From: Pseudomonas sp. NFR16
GTDB taxonomy: Bacteria; Pseudomonadota; Gammaproteobacteria; Pseudomonadales; Pseudomonadaceae
Direction of reading: 5' to 3'
Assembly: GCF_900108875.1 (NCBI RefSeq)
Contig: NZ_FNYJ01000001.1
Span: forward strand, 1,901,664 to 1,965,663
Length of the DNA stretch: 64,000 nt
Below, one piece after another: positions 45,014-56,558 of the stretch (positions are counted from its first letter, which is position 1; every line of letters starts with the position of its first letter). A program made the translations under genes and the position numbers. Under the pieces are notes generated by a model that saw nothing but the letters and a program-made list of their open reading frames with translations, was not told the DNA's origin and did not search any database.

Positions 45014-46262
45014 TCAACAGCACCGGCAGTGTCAGCACGATGCCAACGCGGAAGTAATAACCCCAGCCGATGCTGACGCCCTTGCGCGCCAGCACGTGCA
45101 GCCACAACAACGTCGCCAAGCTGCCGATAGGCGTGATTTTCGGCCCCAGATCGCTGCCGATGACGTTGGCATAAATCATTGCTTCCTGCAGCGGGCCCTG
45201 GGCGTGGCTTGCGTCGATGGACAACAGCCCGATCAATACCGTCGGCAGGTTGTTCATCACCGAAGACAGCAGCGCAGTGAGCACTCCGGTCCCCATTGCC
45301 GCGCCCCACAGGCCGTGTTCGGCGAAGCGGTCAAGCCAGGTCGCAAGGTACGTGGTCAGGCCCTGATTGCGCAGGCCGTAGACGACCAGGTACATGCCCA
45401 GCGAGAAAATCACGATCTGCCACGGTGCGCCTTTCATGACCTTGCGCGTCGAGATCTGATGACCTCTGGCGGCCACGCCCAGCAGGATCGCCGCGCAGAC
45501 CGCCGAGATGGCGCTGATCGGAATGCCCAGCGGCTCAAGGGCGAAGCACCCCACCAGCAGAATGCACAATACCCACCAGCCGGTCATGAACGTGGCCCGG
45601 TCGTGAATCGCCGAGGACGGCTCGGCCAGTTGCGAGGCATCGAACGTGGCCGGAATGTCGCGGCGAAAGAACACCAGCAAGACCACGAGCGTCGCCGCCA
45701 CGCTGACCAGATTGATCGGCACCATCACCGAGGCGTAGCGGTTGAAACCGATGCCGAAGTAGTCGGCGGACACGATGTTGACCAGGTTCGACACCACCAG
45801 CGGCAGGCTCGCGGTGTCGGCGATGAACCCTGCGGCCATGACGAACGCCAGCGTGGTGGCCGCCGAAAAACGCAATGCCAGCAGCATCGACATGACAATC
45901 GGCGTGAGGATCAACGCGGCGCCGTCGTTGGCGAACAGCGCGGAAACCAGGGCGCCGAGCAGCACGATGAACGAGAACAGCCGACGACCCTTGCCCCGCC
46001 CCCAGCGCGCGACGTGCAATGCCGCCCAGTTGAAGAAGCCGGCCTCATCCAGCAACAGGCTGATGATGATCAGCGCGATGAACGTGCCGGTGGCGTTCCA
46101 GATGATGTGCCATACCTGCACGATGTCGACCGGATGGACCACCCCGGCCAGCAGCGCCAGCACTGCACCGAATGTCGCGCTCCAGCCGACACCCAGCCCT
46201 TTTGGTTGCCAGATCACCAGCGTGATGGTGACGAGAAAAATGAGGGCGGCGATCAGGATCAA
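44976..46262 (-). CDS. arsB: Arsenite efflux pump ArsB
   Basis: ArsB is an inner-membrane arsenite/antimonite pump. The match to the plasmid/E. coli family is strong: [78 protein letters not shown] and [24 protein letters not shown] start at 46262 gives 428 residues, the family length, and overlaps the fsr stop as TTGA. An ATG at 46319 would add 19 residues inside fsr. No arsR, arsC or arsH is adjacent. Confidence 0.93.
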   Translation of the reverse strand: MILIAALIFLVTITLVIWQPKGLGVGWSATFGAVLALLAGVVHPVDIVQVWHIIWNATGTFIALIIISLLLDEAGFFNWAALHVARWGRGKGRRLFSFIVLLGALVSALFANDGAALILTPIVMSMLLALRFSAATTLAFVMAAGFIADTASLPLVVSNLVNIVSADYFGIGFNRYASVMVPINLVSVAATLVVLLVFFRRDIPATFDASQLAEPSSAIHDRATFMTGWWVLCILLVGCFALEPLGIPISAISAVCAAILLGVAARGHQISTRKVMKGAPWQIVIFSLGMYLVVYGLRNQGLTTYLATWLDRFAEHGLWGAAMGTGVLTALLSSVMNNLPTVLIGLLSIDASHAQGPLQEAMIYANVIGSDLGPKITPIGSLATLLWLHVLARKGVSIGWGYYFRVGIVLTLPVLLITLAALVLRLSV

Positions 46263-47464
46263 TGTCGGGTACTCGGAAGCAGGATGGCGAGGATGCCGAG
46301 CAGCGGCAGGAACGAACACAGGGTGTAGACGTAAACGATGCCGTGCAGGTCGGCAAGATGGCCGAGCAACGCGGCGCCAATCCCGCCGAAGCCGAACATC
46401 AGGCCGAAGAAGATGCCGGCAATCATGCCGACATTCCCTGGTACCAGCTCCTGCGCATACACGACAATGGCGGAAAACGCCGACGCCAGAATGAAGCCGA
46501 TGATCACGCTCAGAACGCTGGTCCAGAACAGGTCGGCGTACGGCAGCGCGAGGGTGAACGGCGCAACACCAAGAATCGAGAACCAGATCACCGCTTTACG
46601 ACCGATCTTGTCGCCGATCGGACCGCCGAAAAACGTGCCCGCCGCCACGGCTGCCAGGAACAGGAACAGGTGCAGCTGTGAACTGGCGACGCTCAGCTGG
46701 AATTTTTCGATCAGAAAAAAGGTGAAGTAACTGGTGAAACTGGCCATGTAGAAGTATTTGGAGAACACCAGAAGCGCCAGCACCACCAGCGCTGCCGTCA
46801 CACGCCCTTTCGACAACCCGTGGGTTGCGGCCTGACCGGCCTTGAGCCTAAACAACGCCAGATGCGCCTTGTACCAGCGGCTGATCGCGTACAGCAGGCC
46901 CACCGAAAACAACGCCACCAGGCCGAACCAGGCGATGTGCCCTTGTCCGAAGGGGATGATGATCGCCGCCGCCAGCAGCGGCCCGATGGCAGAGCCGCTG
47001 TTACCACCGACCTGAAAGGTCGACTGCGCCAGGCCAAAGCGTCCACCGGACGCCAGCCGGGCGATACGTGATGCTTCCGGATGAAAGGTCGAGGAGCCAA
47101 TGCCGATCAATCCCGCCGCCAGCAGGATCAGCGGAAAGCTTCCTACCGTCGCCAGCATCAGCACACCCGCCAGAATGCACAGAGATCCGACAGGCAGCAC
47201 CAGCGGATTGGGGTGGCGATCGGTGTAATAACCGACCCACGGCTGTAACAGGGAGGCCGTGATCTGGAAGGTCAGGGTGATCAGCCCGACTTGGGTGAAA
47301 CTCAGGCCATAGCTGGCTTTGAGCATCGGATAGACCGACGGCAGAATCGACTGGATCAGGTCATTGAGCAGATGCGCCAGCGCCACGGCGCCGATGATGC
47401 GCAGCACCAGAGGGCTGGACTGGGGCGTTGCGGTGGTCGCGGTCGAAGGGCTGGTGACGGCCAT
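46259..47464 (-). CDS. fsr: MFS transporter, fosmidomycin-resistance (Fsr) type
   Basis: The 401-residue MFS antiporter matches Fsr: [59 protein letters not shown] and [19 protein letters not shown]. Twelve helices are expected. It is first of a two-gene unit with arsB (TTGA overlap). Fsr pumps export fosmidomycin or other compounds; the substrate here is not known. Two tandem 21-bp repeats lie upstream. Confidence 0.88.
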   Translation of the reverse strand: MAVTSPSTATTATPQSSPLVLRIIGAVALAHLLNDLIQSILPSVYPMLKASYGLSFTQVGLITLTFQITASLLQPWVGYYTDRHPNPLVLPVGSLCILAGVLMLATVGSFPLILLAAGLIGIGSSTFHPEASRIARLASGGRFGLAQSTFQVGGNSGSAIGPLLAAAIIIPFGQGHIAWFGLVALFSVGLLYAISRWYKAHLALFRLKAGQAATHGLSKGRVTAALVVLALLVFSKYFYMASFTSYFTFFLIEKFQLSVASSQLHLFLFLAAVAAGTFFGGPIGDKIGRKAVIWFSILGVAPFTLALPYADLFWTSVLSVIIGFILASAFSAIVVYAQELVPGNVGMIAGIFFGLMFGFGGIGAALLGHLADLHGIVYVYTLCSFLPLLGILAILLPSTRH

Positions 47465-47543
47465 CAGGGTTCATCCATCGAACGATTGATGTGCCGCGCG
47501 CAGGTCATTACAAAAGATGTCAGCGGCACAAGGGGTCGCCAAT

Positions 47544-47585
47544 GTGCCATTTTTTGGGGCGCCGGTGCCATTTTTTGTTGCGCCG
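47544..47585 (+). repeat. Tandem 21-bp repeat upstream of fsr
   Basis: Two adjacent units (47544-47564 and 47565-47585) each begin GTGCCATTTTTTG and end GCGCCG, differing at two positions. They stand 80-120 nt upstream of the fsr start, in the only upstream spacer. They could be operator sites for a missing regulator. No sigma-54 spacing is found in either. Confidence 0.6.
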
Positions 47586-47706
47586 ATGCCCACCGCCACA
47601 CGTTTTCACAGGTTCACAGCCCTCCCTGATACATCCCCTCTGCGCGATCTGATGCAACGAGCCGGACAGGCGCGCGGGTGAATGCGCGCCTGTCAATTCC
47701 CCTGAA

Positions 47707-49047
47707 TCACGCCGCGGCCTGAAGTGCAGCTTTGGGCAGCAACGAGCCTTCAACGTCATGCAGCGAAACCTTAGACGTTTCCGGCAGTGCCAAGCCGCCC
47801 GCCAGCGCAAGCAGCGACACGACGATCAGGTAAAACGCGGGAGACAGATTGCTGCCGGTCACGCCGATCAACCACGTCGCCATCAAGGGCGCTGTGCCAC
47901 CGAAGATGGTGTACGCCATGTTGTAGGTGATCGCCGAGGCGGTGTAGCGAGTGCGTGTCGGAAAGGTTTCCGACAACAACGCAGCGGTCACCACGCCACA
48001 CAATACGGCGCCTACCGCCAGCAGCATGACGCCGATGATCGAGGCGGTGAAGGAGCCGGAACTCGCCATCAGGAAAGACGGATACACGACCACGATCAGC
48101 AGGACGCAGGTGCTGATCAGTGTCTTGCGTCGTCCCACTTTGTCGGAAAACGCCCCGGCCAGTGGACAGATCGCTGCCGCGAACAGCAAGGCGATCAGGG
48201 AAACCAGCAAGGCCGTCGCGCGGCTGAGCCCACCGGCGACTTGCAGGTAGGTCGCGAAGTAAGTCGTGAACATGTAGAACGACAGCGCGGTCAGCGACAC
48301 GAACGCGCCCAGGCAACAGATCGCGGCGCCATGGTTGCGCAGGGTTTCCTTAAGCGGCGAGTGGGCGACGGCATGCTCTTGCGTCACCGCCTGAAAGGCC
48401 GGCGTCTCGTCCAGTTTCCAGCGCAGATACAGGCCAACCAGCCCCAGCGGCGCGGCGATCAGAAACGGCAAGCGCCAGCCCCAACTGCTCATGGCTTCGC
48501 CAGACAGCGAAGCTTCGAGTGCGTAGGCAATGATGGCCGCCGCAGCGAACGCGGAAAAGGTCGAGACCGGGACGAAGCTGCCGTACCACGCGCGCTGGGT
48601 GCGCGGGGCGTGCTCCATGAGGTAGGCGCAGGCGCCCGCATATTCGCCGCCCGCTGAGAAGCCTTGGGCGCAGCGGATGATCGTCAGCAGAATCGGCGCC
48701 ATCACGCCGATTGCGGCGTACGTGGGCAACAAGCCGATGATCGTTGTGGCGCCGGCCATCAGCAGGATGGTGAACGCCAGCGTTCGTTTGCGCCCGATCT
48801 TGTCGCCCAGCATGCCGAAGAACACACCGCCCAGCGGCCGGAAGGCGAAAGCCACGGCGAACACCGCGAAGGTTTTCAATAACGCGGCGCTGGCATCGCC
48901 GCTGGGGAAGAACTGTTGGGCGATAGTGGTGGCGAGAAAGCCGTAGACCGCGAAGTCGAACCATTCGACGAAATTGCCGATGGCGGCCGCAACGATGACT
49001 TTTCTCAAAGTGGCAGGGTCGACCTGCTCGATGGCTGGAGTTGTCAT
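47707..49047 (-). CDS. MFS permease, metabolite:H+ symporter (ProP/KgtP-like)
   Basis: The 446-residue protein has the MHS-family signature: IGNFVEWFDFAVYGFLATTI, the long first cytoplasmic loop FRPLGGVFFGMLGDKIGRKR, and RCAQGFSAGGEYAGACAYLM. The second-half motif is FSDKVGRRKTLIS. Family members import small organic acids, proline/betaine or shikimate; the substrate here cannot be assigned. It stands alone, with 242 nt between it and fsr. Confidence 0.87.
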   Translation of the reverse strand: MTTPAIEQVDPATLRKVIVAAAIGNFVEWFDFAVYGFLATTIAQQFFPSGDASAALLKTFAVFAVAFAFRPLGGVFFGMLGDKIGRKRTLAFTILLMAGATTIIGLLPTYAAIGVMAPILLTIIRCAQGFSAGGEYAGACAYLMEHAPRTQRAWYGSFVPVSTFSAFAAAAIIAYALEASLSGEAMSSWGWRLPFLIAAPLGLVGLYLRWKLDETPAFQAVTQEHAVAHSPLKETLRNHGAAICCLGAFVSLTALSFYMFTTYFATYLQVAGGLSRATALLVSLIALLFAAAICPLAGAFSDKVGRRKTLISTCVLLIVVVYPSFLMASSGSFTASIIGVMLLAVGAVLCGVVTAALLSETFPTRTRYTASAITYNMAYTIFGGTAPLMATWLIGVTGSNLSPAFYLIVVSLLALAGGLALPETSKVSLHDVEGSLLPKAALQAAA

Positions 49048-49275
49048 GCATACCTCGGCGCGCGTGGGAGAAAATCCGATTATCGATACAGCGCCTGGGT
49101 CGCCTTACTCCAGAAGAGTCGCCGACGTACTCAGGACCGACCTGTCGAGGTGTCTGTTCCGCAGGATTCGTGCCAGCGCAGGTGAGAGGGCCGTGGACGC
49201 TTTATCGCCGTGCCCGGCAGATGTCTCAGCGTCTGGCGTCTGAATGTGTGCCCTCAGCGGGCGTGATGGGTTGAA

Positions 49276-50181
49276 TCAGCGTCGACGCTCGCCTGTGAAA
49301 CCTCGTTTGCCCTGCAGGCCGCCGGTGTGCACGAAAATCAGTTTCGAACCGTCGGCCAGTTGCCCCGCTTCCACAGCCTGTCGCAGCGCCAGCAACGCCT
49401 TGCCGGTGTACAGCGGCTCGAAGGGAATGCCGCTTTGCGACTCACATTCGGCGATGAACGTCAGCAGTTCCGGATCGGTTCTGGCGAAGCCGCCTCGGCT
49501 TGCGTCGAGTAACTCGTAAGCCCGATCCATCGAGGACCCGAGCATCTGCTGAATGTGTTGCGCGACGCCATGCCCCTCGGGCACCGCCATCGCGCCGTAG
49601 GCCTTGCGTCCCTGCGATTCCGCCAGCACCAGGCCGGCCAGGGTCGTCCCGGTTCCGCAGGCCAGCCACCAACCGTCGTAGTCGTCCCATCCGATATGGC
49701 CGAGCTGGCGACGCGCCTGAACCACAATGTCGGCACAGCCCGAAGCGCCATCCACCCCGCCCCCGCCCTCAGGAACCGGGTGAAGCTGCGGGTATCGCTG
49801 GCGCCAGGGCAGCCAGAAATCCGCTTCGTGACGCGCGCGATACCCGGCATACCCGAGCCAGTGCAACTCCATGCCGAAGGCATGCAGATCGAGCACCGTG
49901 GGGGTTTCGACGGGGTGACCGCGCAGCAGGCCGACGGTGGCGAAACCGAAGCGCTTGCCGGCCGCCGCCAGCGCATGAAGATGGTTGGAATGCGCCCCGC
50001 CAAGGCTGATCACACCCTCGGCCCCGGCATCATTCGCAGCGCGCAGGTGATGCTTGAGCTTGAACCATTTGTTGCCGCTGATGAGCGGGTCGATCAGATC
50101 CAGTCGCAGAATGGCGACGTCGACGCCGGACTCGCGGAGCCAGTCAAGATCAAGGCGGTGCAGCGGAGCGTCGGGCAGCAT
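49276..50181 (-). CDS. PLP-dependent D-cysteine desulfhydrase / ACC deaminase family enzyme
   Basis: The 301-residue protein is a fold-type II PLP enzyme. The PLP Lys is in ISGNKWFKLKHHLRAA, followed by SLGGAHSNHLHALAAAGKRF. A glycine-rich phosphate loop is ACGTGTTLAGLVLA. FVHTGGLQGKRGF at the C-terminus is typical of the ACC deaminase/D-cysteine desulfhydrase group. The start at 50181 is preferred because the longer frame (to 50313) runs into REP sequence. The length is slightly shorter than true AcdS (about 338), so D-cysteine desulfhydrase is likelier, but the two cannot be told apart safely. Confidence 0.85.
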   Translation of the reverse strand: MLPDAPLHRLDLDWLRESGVDVAILRLDLIDPLISGNKWFKLKHHLRAANDAGAEGVISLGGAHSNHLHALAAAGKRFGFATVGLLRGHPVETPTVLDLHAFGMELHWLGYAGYRARHEADFWLPWRQRYPQLHPVPEGGGGVDGASGCADIVVQARRQLGHIGWDDYDGWWLACGTGTTLAGLVLAESQGRKAYGAMAVPEGHGVAQHIQQMLGSSMDRAYELLDASRGGFARTDPELLTFIAECESQSGIPFEPLYTGKALLALRQAVEAGQLADGSKLIFVHTGGLQGKRGFTGERRR

Positions 50182-50258
50182 GGCATGGCTCGTCAGACAA
50201 AGACGACAAAGTCTAACCTGACCGGCTGCAACACAACCCAAATGCCACCGCTCAACCT

Positions 50259-50280
50259 GTAGGAGTGAGCTTGCTCGCGA
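50259..50280 (+). repeat. REP palindrome, family A
   Basis: GTAGGAGTGAGCTTGCTCGC followed by GA is a further copy of the palindrome at 19329-19352, in the spacer between the PLP enzyme and fadH. Confidence 0.8.
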
Positions 50281-50322
50281 TGACTTATTCCGGTCATTGC
50301 ATCTCCACAGCATGCACTGGCC

Positions 50323-50389
50323 TCATCCCGGCTTAAGCCGGTCCTACGGACGCCGCGAGTTTTTCGTAGGACCGGCTTTAGCCGGGAAG
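50323..50389. repeat. Inverted REP doublet, family B
   Basis: The left arm 50323-50346 (ending AAGCCGGTCCTAC) and right arm 50366-50389 (GTAGGACCGGCTTTAGCC then GGGAAG) are inverted copies with a 19-nt loop. It is nearly the same unit as 19141-19206, 31 kb away. The rest of the spacer up to fadH (50390-50519) holds nothing recognised. Confidence 0.85.
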
Positions 50390-50519
50390 ACGTCGGGTAT
50401 GACGCCGTTGATCGATGGGCGCTTTGAAGACCGTTGGCTCACCCTGCCGAGCGCCTTCACCTGCATGTCGCTGCCACAGCACATTCACGCCGGCCACATC
50501 GCAGCACGCCCTCCAACCC

Positions 50520-52577
<2,058 letters not shown>

Positions 52578-52809
52578 TCATCACGGGGGCGCGAGCGTCT
52601 ACTGCGCTCGTCGATTGCTTCAGGGACTTGAACTATAGCCCTGTTCATGACGCAAACAGTAAACAGCCCCCCGGTCACGCTCAATGTCCGAAAGTGACAA
52701 CTTGATGATCGTAATGAACAGCAGGCATAAGAGAGATAGAACGAAGGCGCAGCCAGGCTGCGATGAGGCAGGTGCGTTGGGCGCGTGTGCGCCCGCAGCG
52801 TAAGATGGA

Positions 52810-53793
52810 TCAGCCCTGGACGAAGGCCAGCAAATCCTTGTTGATGACGTCGGCGTGCGTGGTCGCCATGCCGTGCGGGTAACCCGGGTAGGTCTTCAGC
52901 GTGCCCTTTTTCAGCAGTTTGATCGCCAGGTGAGCCGAGTCGGCAATCGGCACGATCTGGTCATCTTCGCCGTGCAAGACCAACACCGGAACATTGATGG
53001 CTTTCAGGTCCTCAGTGAAGTCGGTCTCGGAGAACGCCTTGATGCAGTCGTATTGCGCTTTCGCACCGCCGATCATGCCCTGACGCCACCAGTTGTCGAC
53101 GACACCGTCGAGGGTCTGGACGCCCGGACGGTTGAAACCGTAGAACGGGCCCGACGGCACATCGCGATAGAACTGGGCACGATTGCCTGCCAGCGCCGCG
53201 CGAAAACCGTCGAACACGTCCATCGGCAGGCCGCCCGGGTTCTTTTCGGTCTTCAGCATGATGGGGGGCACCGCGCCGATCAGCACCGCTTTGGCCACAC
53301 GCCCGTCTTTCCCGTATCTGGCAACATAGCGCGCCACTTCGCCACCGCCGGTCGAGTGACCGATATGCACGGCGTTCTTCAGGTTCAAGTGCGCGGCGAG
53401 TTCGGCGACATCGGCGGCGTACGTGTCCATTTCATTGCCCGTGGCGGTCTGCGAAGAACGCCCGTGCCCGCGGCGGTCGTGGGCGATGACGCGATAGCCC
53501 TTGGAGACGAAGAAGAGCATCTGCGCGTCCCAATCGTCGGCGCTCAGTGGCCAGCCGTGGTGAAAGACGATCGGCTGACCGCTGCCCCAGTCCTTGTAGA
53601 AAATCCGGGTGCCGTCTTTGGTAGTAATGGTGTCCATGCGCATCGGGCCTTTTTCAGAAGGTGAGGTGCCAGCGGACTGGCTTGACTGTGCGAAGAGGGG
53701 CAGCGGCAACGCGGCGGCGGCCGCGACACCGAGGGAACTGATCATCACGGCTCGCCGGGTAAGACCATTCGAAAACATGTTGTCGTCGGTCAT
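52810..53793 (-). CDS. Tat-exported alpha/beta hydrolase (non-heme chloroperoxidase/arylesterase type)
   Basis: The 327-residue protein starts with a twin-arginine signal ([20 protein letters not shown]) and the hydrolase begins near residue 53. The nucleophile is S147 in [15 protein letters not shown]. The acid is in [13 protein letters not shown] and the His in [16 protein letters not shown]. The oxyanion region [15 protein letters not shown] and [12 protein letters not shown] match cofactor-free haloperoxidases/esterases. Cytosolic location is the rule for this family, so a Tat leader is notable. The start at 53793 avoids a non-signal extension to 53871. Confidence 0.85.
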   Translation of the reverse strand: MTDDNMFSNGLTRRAVMISSLGVAAAAALPLPLFAQSSQSAGTSPSEKGPMRMDTITTKDGTRIFYKDWGSGQPIVFHHGWPLSADDWDAQMLFFVSKGYRVIAHDRRGHGRSSQTATGNEMDTYAADVAELAAHLNLKNAVHIGHSTGGGEVARYVARYGKDGRVAKAVLIGAVPPIMLKTEKNPGGLPMDVFDGFRAALAGNRAQFYRDVPSGPFYGFNRPGVQTLDGVVDNWWRQGMIGGAKAQYDCIKAFSETDFTEDLKAINVPVLVLHGEDDQIVPIADSAHLAIKLLKKGTLKTYPGYPHGMATTHADVINKDLLAFVQG

Positions 53794-54319
53794 CGCAAAC
53801 ACTCGTAGGGGATCCAGCCTTGAGGGGGCAATCAGCGACGCGGCGGTCACTGTCGGACGCCGCAGGGTCACTGCATTTGAGCGAGCTGCAGATTAAGCGC
53901 GCCACGTGCCGTTCATCCATCATCCATGGAGTTAGCCGATCCACACGAAAGTATGAGCGCAAGGCCGGTCAGCGGGAAACCAGCGGTTGAATTGGCCACT
54001 CAGCACGCGGCGACCGCGCGCCTGTACCAGCTATGGCTTCGATGACGGGGGCGTACACGTACTTTGCACAGGGTAAGTGATCGAACATCCGGCGCAGCGC
54101 CCGATGCGCTCGCTCTCTGTCATTCCTGCTCAGATGAACGCGCTGCTGCCGAATGCGCAAACTCGGCCTTCACTGCCTGCAAAGCCGGCGGCCGCCTTCA
54201 GTGCATGACCTGCGCCCCATTCGGGATGATCGTGTTCGGCTCGGTTACCGCCTGGCGCAGAGCCGCGAGGTAAACTGCCATGGCGGCGTTCACGCACAAA
54301 GAGGGGCATCGAAAGGACC
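53794..54319. other. Gene-free stretch
   Basis: 526 nt between the hydrolase start and the hairpin that ends the dehydrogenase operon. Short frames exist on both strands (for example 53969-54160 minus) but none has a ribosome site or a recognisable product. The hydrolase promoter must lie here. Confidence 0.4.
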
Positions 54320-54356
54320 CCGTGCACCTTGCATGAAGCTCACGCAAGGTGCACGG
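54320..54356 (-). terminator. Long hairpin after the FAD dehydrogenase operon
   Basis: A perfect 13-bp stem (CGTGCACCTTGC and its complement, 54320-54332 and 54344-54356, 11-nt loop) begins 14 nt past the flavoprotein stop. No clean T-run follows on the minus strand (TCCTTTCGATG), so termination or 3'-end protection is inferred. Confidence 0.6.
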
Positions 54357-54369
54357 CGATGTTGCCGTG

Positions 54370-56004
54370 TCAGACTTCGCCCACCAGCACGTCGGCGATG
54401 CGAATGCTCAATGCAGCGCCGGTCAGCGTCGGGTTGACGCACGACGACGACGGCATGACGCTGGTGCCGGCGATGAACAGGTTCGGGTGGTCATGGGTGC
54501 GGCAATCGCGGTCGACCACCGAATCCTTCGGATCGTCACCCATGATGGTCGTGCCCATGATGTGCTGACGGTTCTGGAAGCCGGTGTCCGTGCTCAGAAT
54601 ATCGGCGTCGAGCAGCTTGGCGAACTGTTTGAAGTCCTCCAGCGCTTTCTCTTTACCGGCATGCCAGTAGTCCGGAACGCTGTAGTAGATTTCCGGGACC
54701 GGCAGCCCGATTGCATCGAACTTGGTCTTGCTCGGCGTGACGCGGTTTTCCGGCAGCGGCAAGGTTTCGAAATCCACCGCCCAGTTCAGCGAACGCGCCG
54801 ATTGCAGACGGATCTGCTCATCGAGTTTGGAGCCCAGAACGCCCTTCGCGATCAGATTGGAGGTGATCTGCGAGGTCGGCACCGTGTTGCGCACCTTGAT
54901 CTTGTAGCTTGGGAAGTCTTTGCGGAACTCGCCGTCGCGACTGTTCAGGTAAACCAGCAACTGAGTCGGACCTTCGCCCGGCCACATGTCTTCCTTGGCC
55001 ATGACGTTCATGCTGATACCAGTGTGGTCCATCAGATTGCGGCCGACCTGATCGGAGGAGTTGGCAATGCCGTTCGGGTATTTTTCCGACGTCGACATCA
55101 GCAGCAGCTTCGGCGATTCGATACCGTAGGCGGCAAGCACGAAGTAACGGGCGGTCAGCTTGTGCTGCGACTTGTCCGGGCGCATGTACCAGATCGAGGT
55201 GATCTTGCCATCGTCACCGGCCTCGATTTTGTAAACCACCGAGTTCTCGAGCACTTTGGCGCCATGACGCTCGGCTTCGTCGATGTGCATCGAGCCATCG
55301 TACTTGGCGGCAATCGGACACACCGGGTTGCAGTTGTTGTTGCCGGCGCACGGCGGGCGCTTGCCGTAAGGGCGAGTGGCACGGCCGTTGGGCTCCAGAA
55401 TCGGGTTGTAACCGCCTTTGCTCAAAAGCTCCGACAGGCGCTTGAACATGTAGCTCGGCTTGAGGCCTTCCATCGGGTACGGAATCGAGCGCGGCGGGTA
55501 GGCTTGACCGCCCTGCCCGCTCTCGTCCTGACCGTCGACGCCGGACACGCCCAGCTCGGTTTCGGCGCGGGCGTAGAAAGGCTCCAGCTCGTCATAACTG
55601 ATCGGCCAGTCACGGCCACGGCCATACAGCGATTTGAGGCGGAAATCGTTCGGCAGCATGCGCCACAACGAAGAACCGAAATGCCAGGTGGTGCCGCCGA
55701 CCACACGCAAGTACGAGGTGTTGTATTTGACCGGGCCGACCTGCTGCAGGTAGTCGCCATACGTGGATGGCGCGTGGGGCATGCTCGGGTAAGGGGAACC
55801 GGCGCCTTGCAGCTTGGCGTTGGCCAGCGACAACTTGACCGGGGCATTGCGGAACGTTTCCACGACATCACGACGGTTCACCCGAGGACCGGCCTCGAGC
55901 ACGATGACCGACTTGCCCGCTTTGGCCAGGCCAGTGGCGATCAGGCCGCCCATGACGCCGGAGCCGATGATGACCACGTCGGCATCGAATTGATCGCTGC
56001 TCAT
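54370..56004 (-). CDS. GMC-family FAD dehydrogenase, large subunit of membrane sugar/polyol dehydrogenase
   Basis: This flavoprotein subunit oxidises a sugar or polyol in the periplasm. The 544-residue protein has the FAD motif VVIIGSGVMGGLIATGLAKA, VVGGTTWHFGSSLW, and the C-terminal HDHPNLFIAGTSVMPSSSCV. A Cys cluster (C219, C225, C229 in PPCAGNNNCNPVCP) matches the 3Fe-4S site known in bacterial FAD glucose and fructose dehydrogenases. Length fits fructose/sorbitol dehydrogenase large subunits (about 540) better than gluconate 2-dehydrogenase (about 590). The start at 56004 overlaps the small-subunit stop (ATGA). Confidence 0.88.
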   Translation of the reverse strand: MSSDQFDADVVIIGSGVMGGLIATGLAKAGKSVIVLEAGPRVNRRDVVETFRNAPVKLSLANAKLQGAGSPYPSMPHAPSTYGDYLQQVGPVKYNTSYLRVVGGTTWHFGSSLWRMLPNDFRLKSLYGRGRDWPISYDELEPFYARAETELGVSGVDGQDESGQGGQAYPPRSIPYPMEGLKPSYMFKRLSELLSKGGYNPILEPNGRATRPYGKRPPCAGNNNCNPVCPIAAKYDGSMHIDEAERHGAKVLENSVVYKIEAGDDGKITSIWYMRPDKSQHKLTARYFVLAAYGIESPKLLLMSTSEKYPNGIANSSDQVGRNLMDHTGISMNVMAKEDMWPGEGPTQLLVYLNSRDGEFRKDFPSYKIKVRNTVPTSQITSNLIAKGVLGSKLDEQIRLQSARSLNWAVDFETLPLPENRVTPSKTKFDAIGLPVPEIYYSVPDYWHAGKEKALEDFKQFAKLLDADILSTDTGFQNRQHIMGTTIMGDDPKDSVVDRDCRTHDHPNLFIAGTSVMPSSSCVNPTLTGAALSIRIADVLVGEV

Positions 56005-56555
56005 ACTTTCGAATCCTGAATAGCTGCTGGTTTGGCGCCCCACGAAGCAGGGCCGCCACCGTAGGTGGGGATGGCGAGAATGCCGTGGGTAGGCTGGTAC
56101 ATCATGGCCAGCGAGTAGCTGATCAGTTCGGCATCGGCAGGCTCGCCGACAATGCCCAGATACCAGGCGGAAATGATGCTGGTGGCCGTGGCTTTCAGCG
56201 AAGCATCGGCATTGGCCTGCGCCAGATATTCATCGACGTGCTTGTAACCCTGAGCGCCGATCAGCTGCTTGAGAGCGATGACGTTGGTCGAGAAATTGGG
56301 CGCACGCTTATCCAGCGCCGCGTAGTAACGCGCGGCCAGCACGGCGTTCACCGGTCGACTCACCAGAAACTGCGACAGGGCGATGAAGTCGTCGTTGGAA
56401 ACCTGAGCAGCCATTACCGACTGCCATGGCATCACGCTGCCGACCAGCGCCGTCAGACCCAGGGTGATCGAGCCTCGCAGCAGGTTGCGACGCGAGACGC
56501 CCGCCGGGCCCAGGTCTTGAGCCGATACATTTTTTTGCGTCATTGAACTGTCCAT
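56001..56555 (-). CDS. Small (Tat-carrier) subunit of the FAD dehydrogenase
   Basis: The 184-residue protein carries a twin-arginine signal (GVSRRNLLRGSITLGLTALV). It belongs to the sugar-dehydrogenase small-subunit/gluconate 2-dehydrogenase subunit 3 group, which is exported together with the cofactor-loaded flavoprotein. The helical core includes LSQFLVSRPVNAVLAARYYA and the C-terminal ISAWYLGIVGEPADAELISY. Its length equals that of fructose-dehydrogenase small subunits. It starts 3 nt after the cytochrome stop with a GGGAG site and overlaps the flavoprotein gene. Confidence 0.86.
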   Translation of the reverse strand: MDSSMTQKNVSAQDLGPAGVSRRNLLRGSITLGLTALVGSVMPWQSVMAAQVSNDDFIALSQFLVSRPVNAVLAARYYAALDKRAPNFSTNVIALKQLIGAQGYKHVDEYLAQANADASLKATATSIISAWYLGIVGEPADAELISYSLAMMYQPTHGILAIPTYGGGPASWGAKPAAIQDSKV

Positions 56556-56558
56556 TAT

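Noticed and set aside
53969..54160. 63-codon minus-strand frame between the hydrolase and the dehydrogenase operon
   Set aside because: No ribosome site and no recognisable features.
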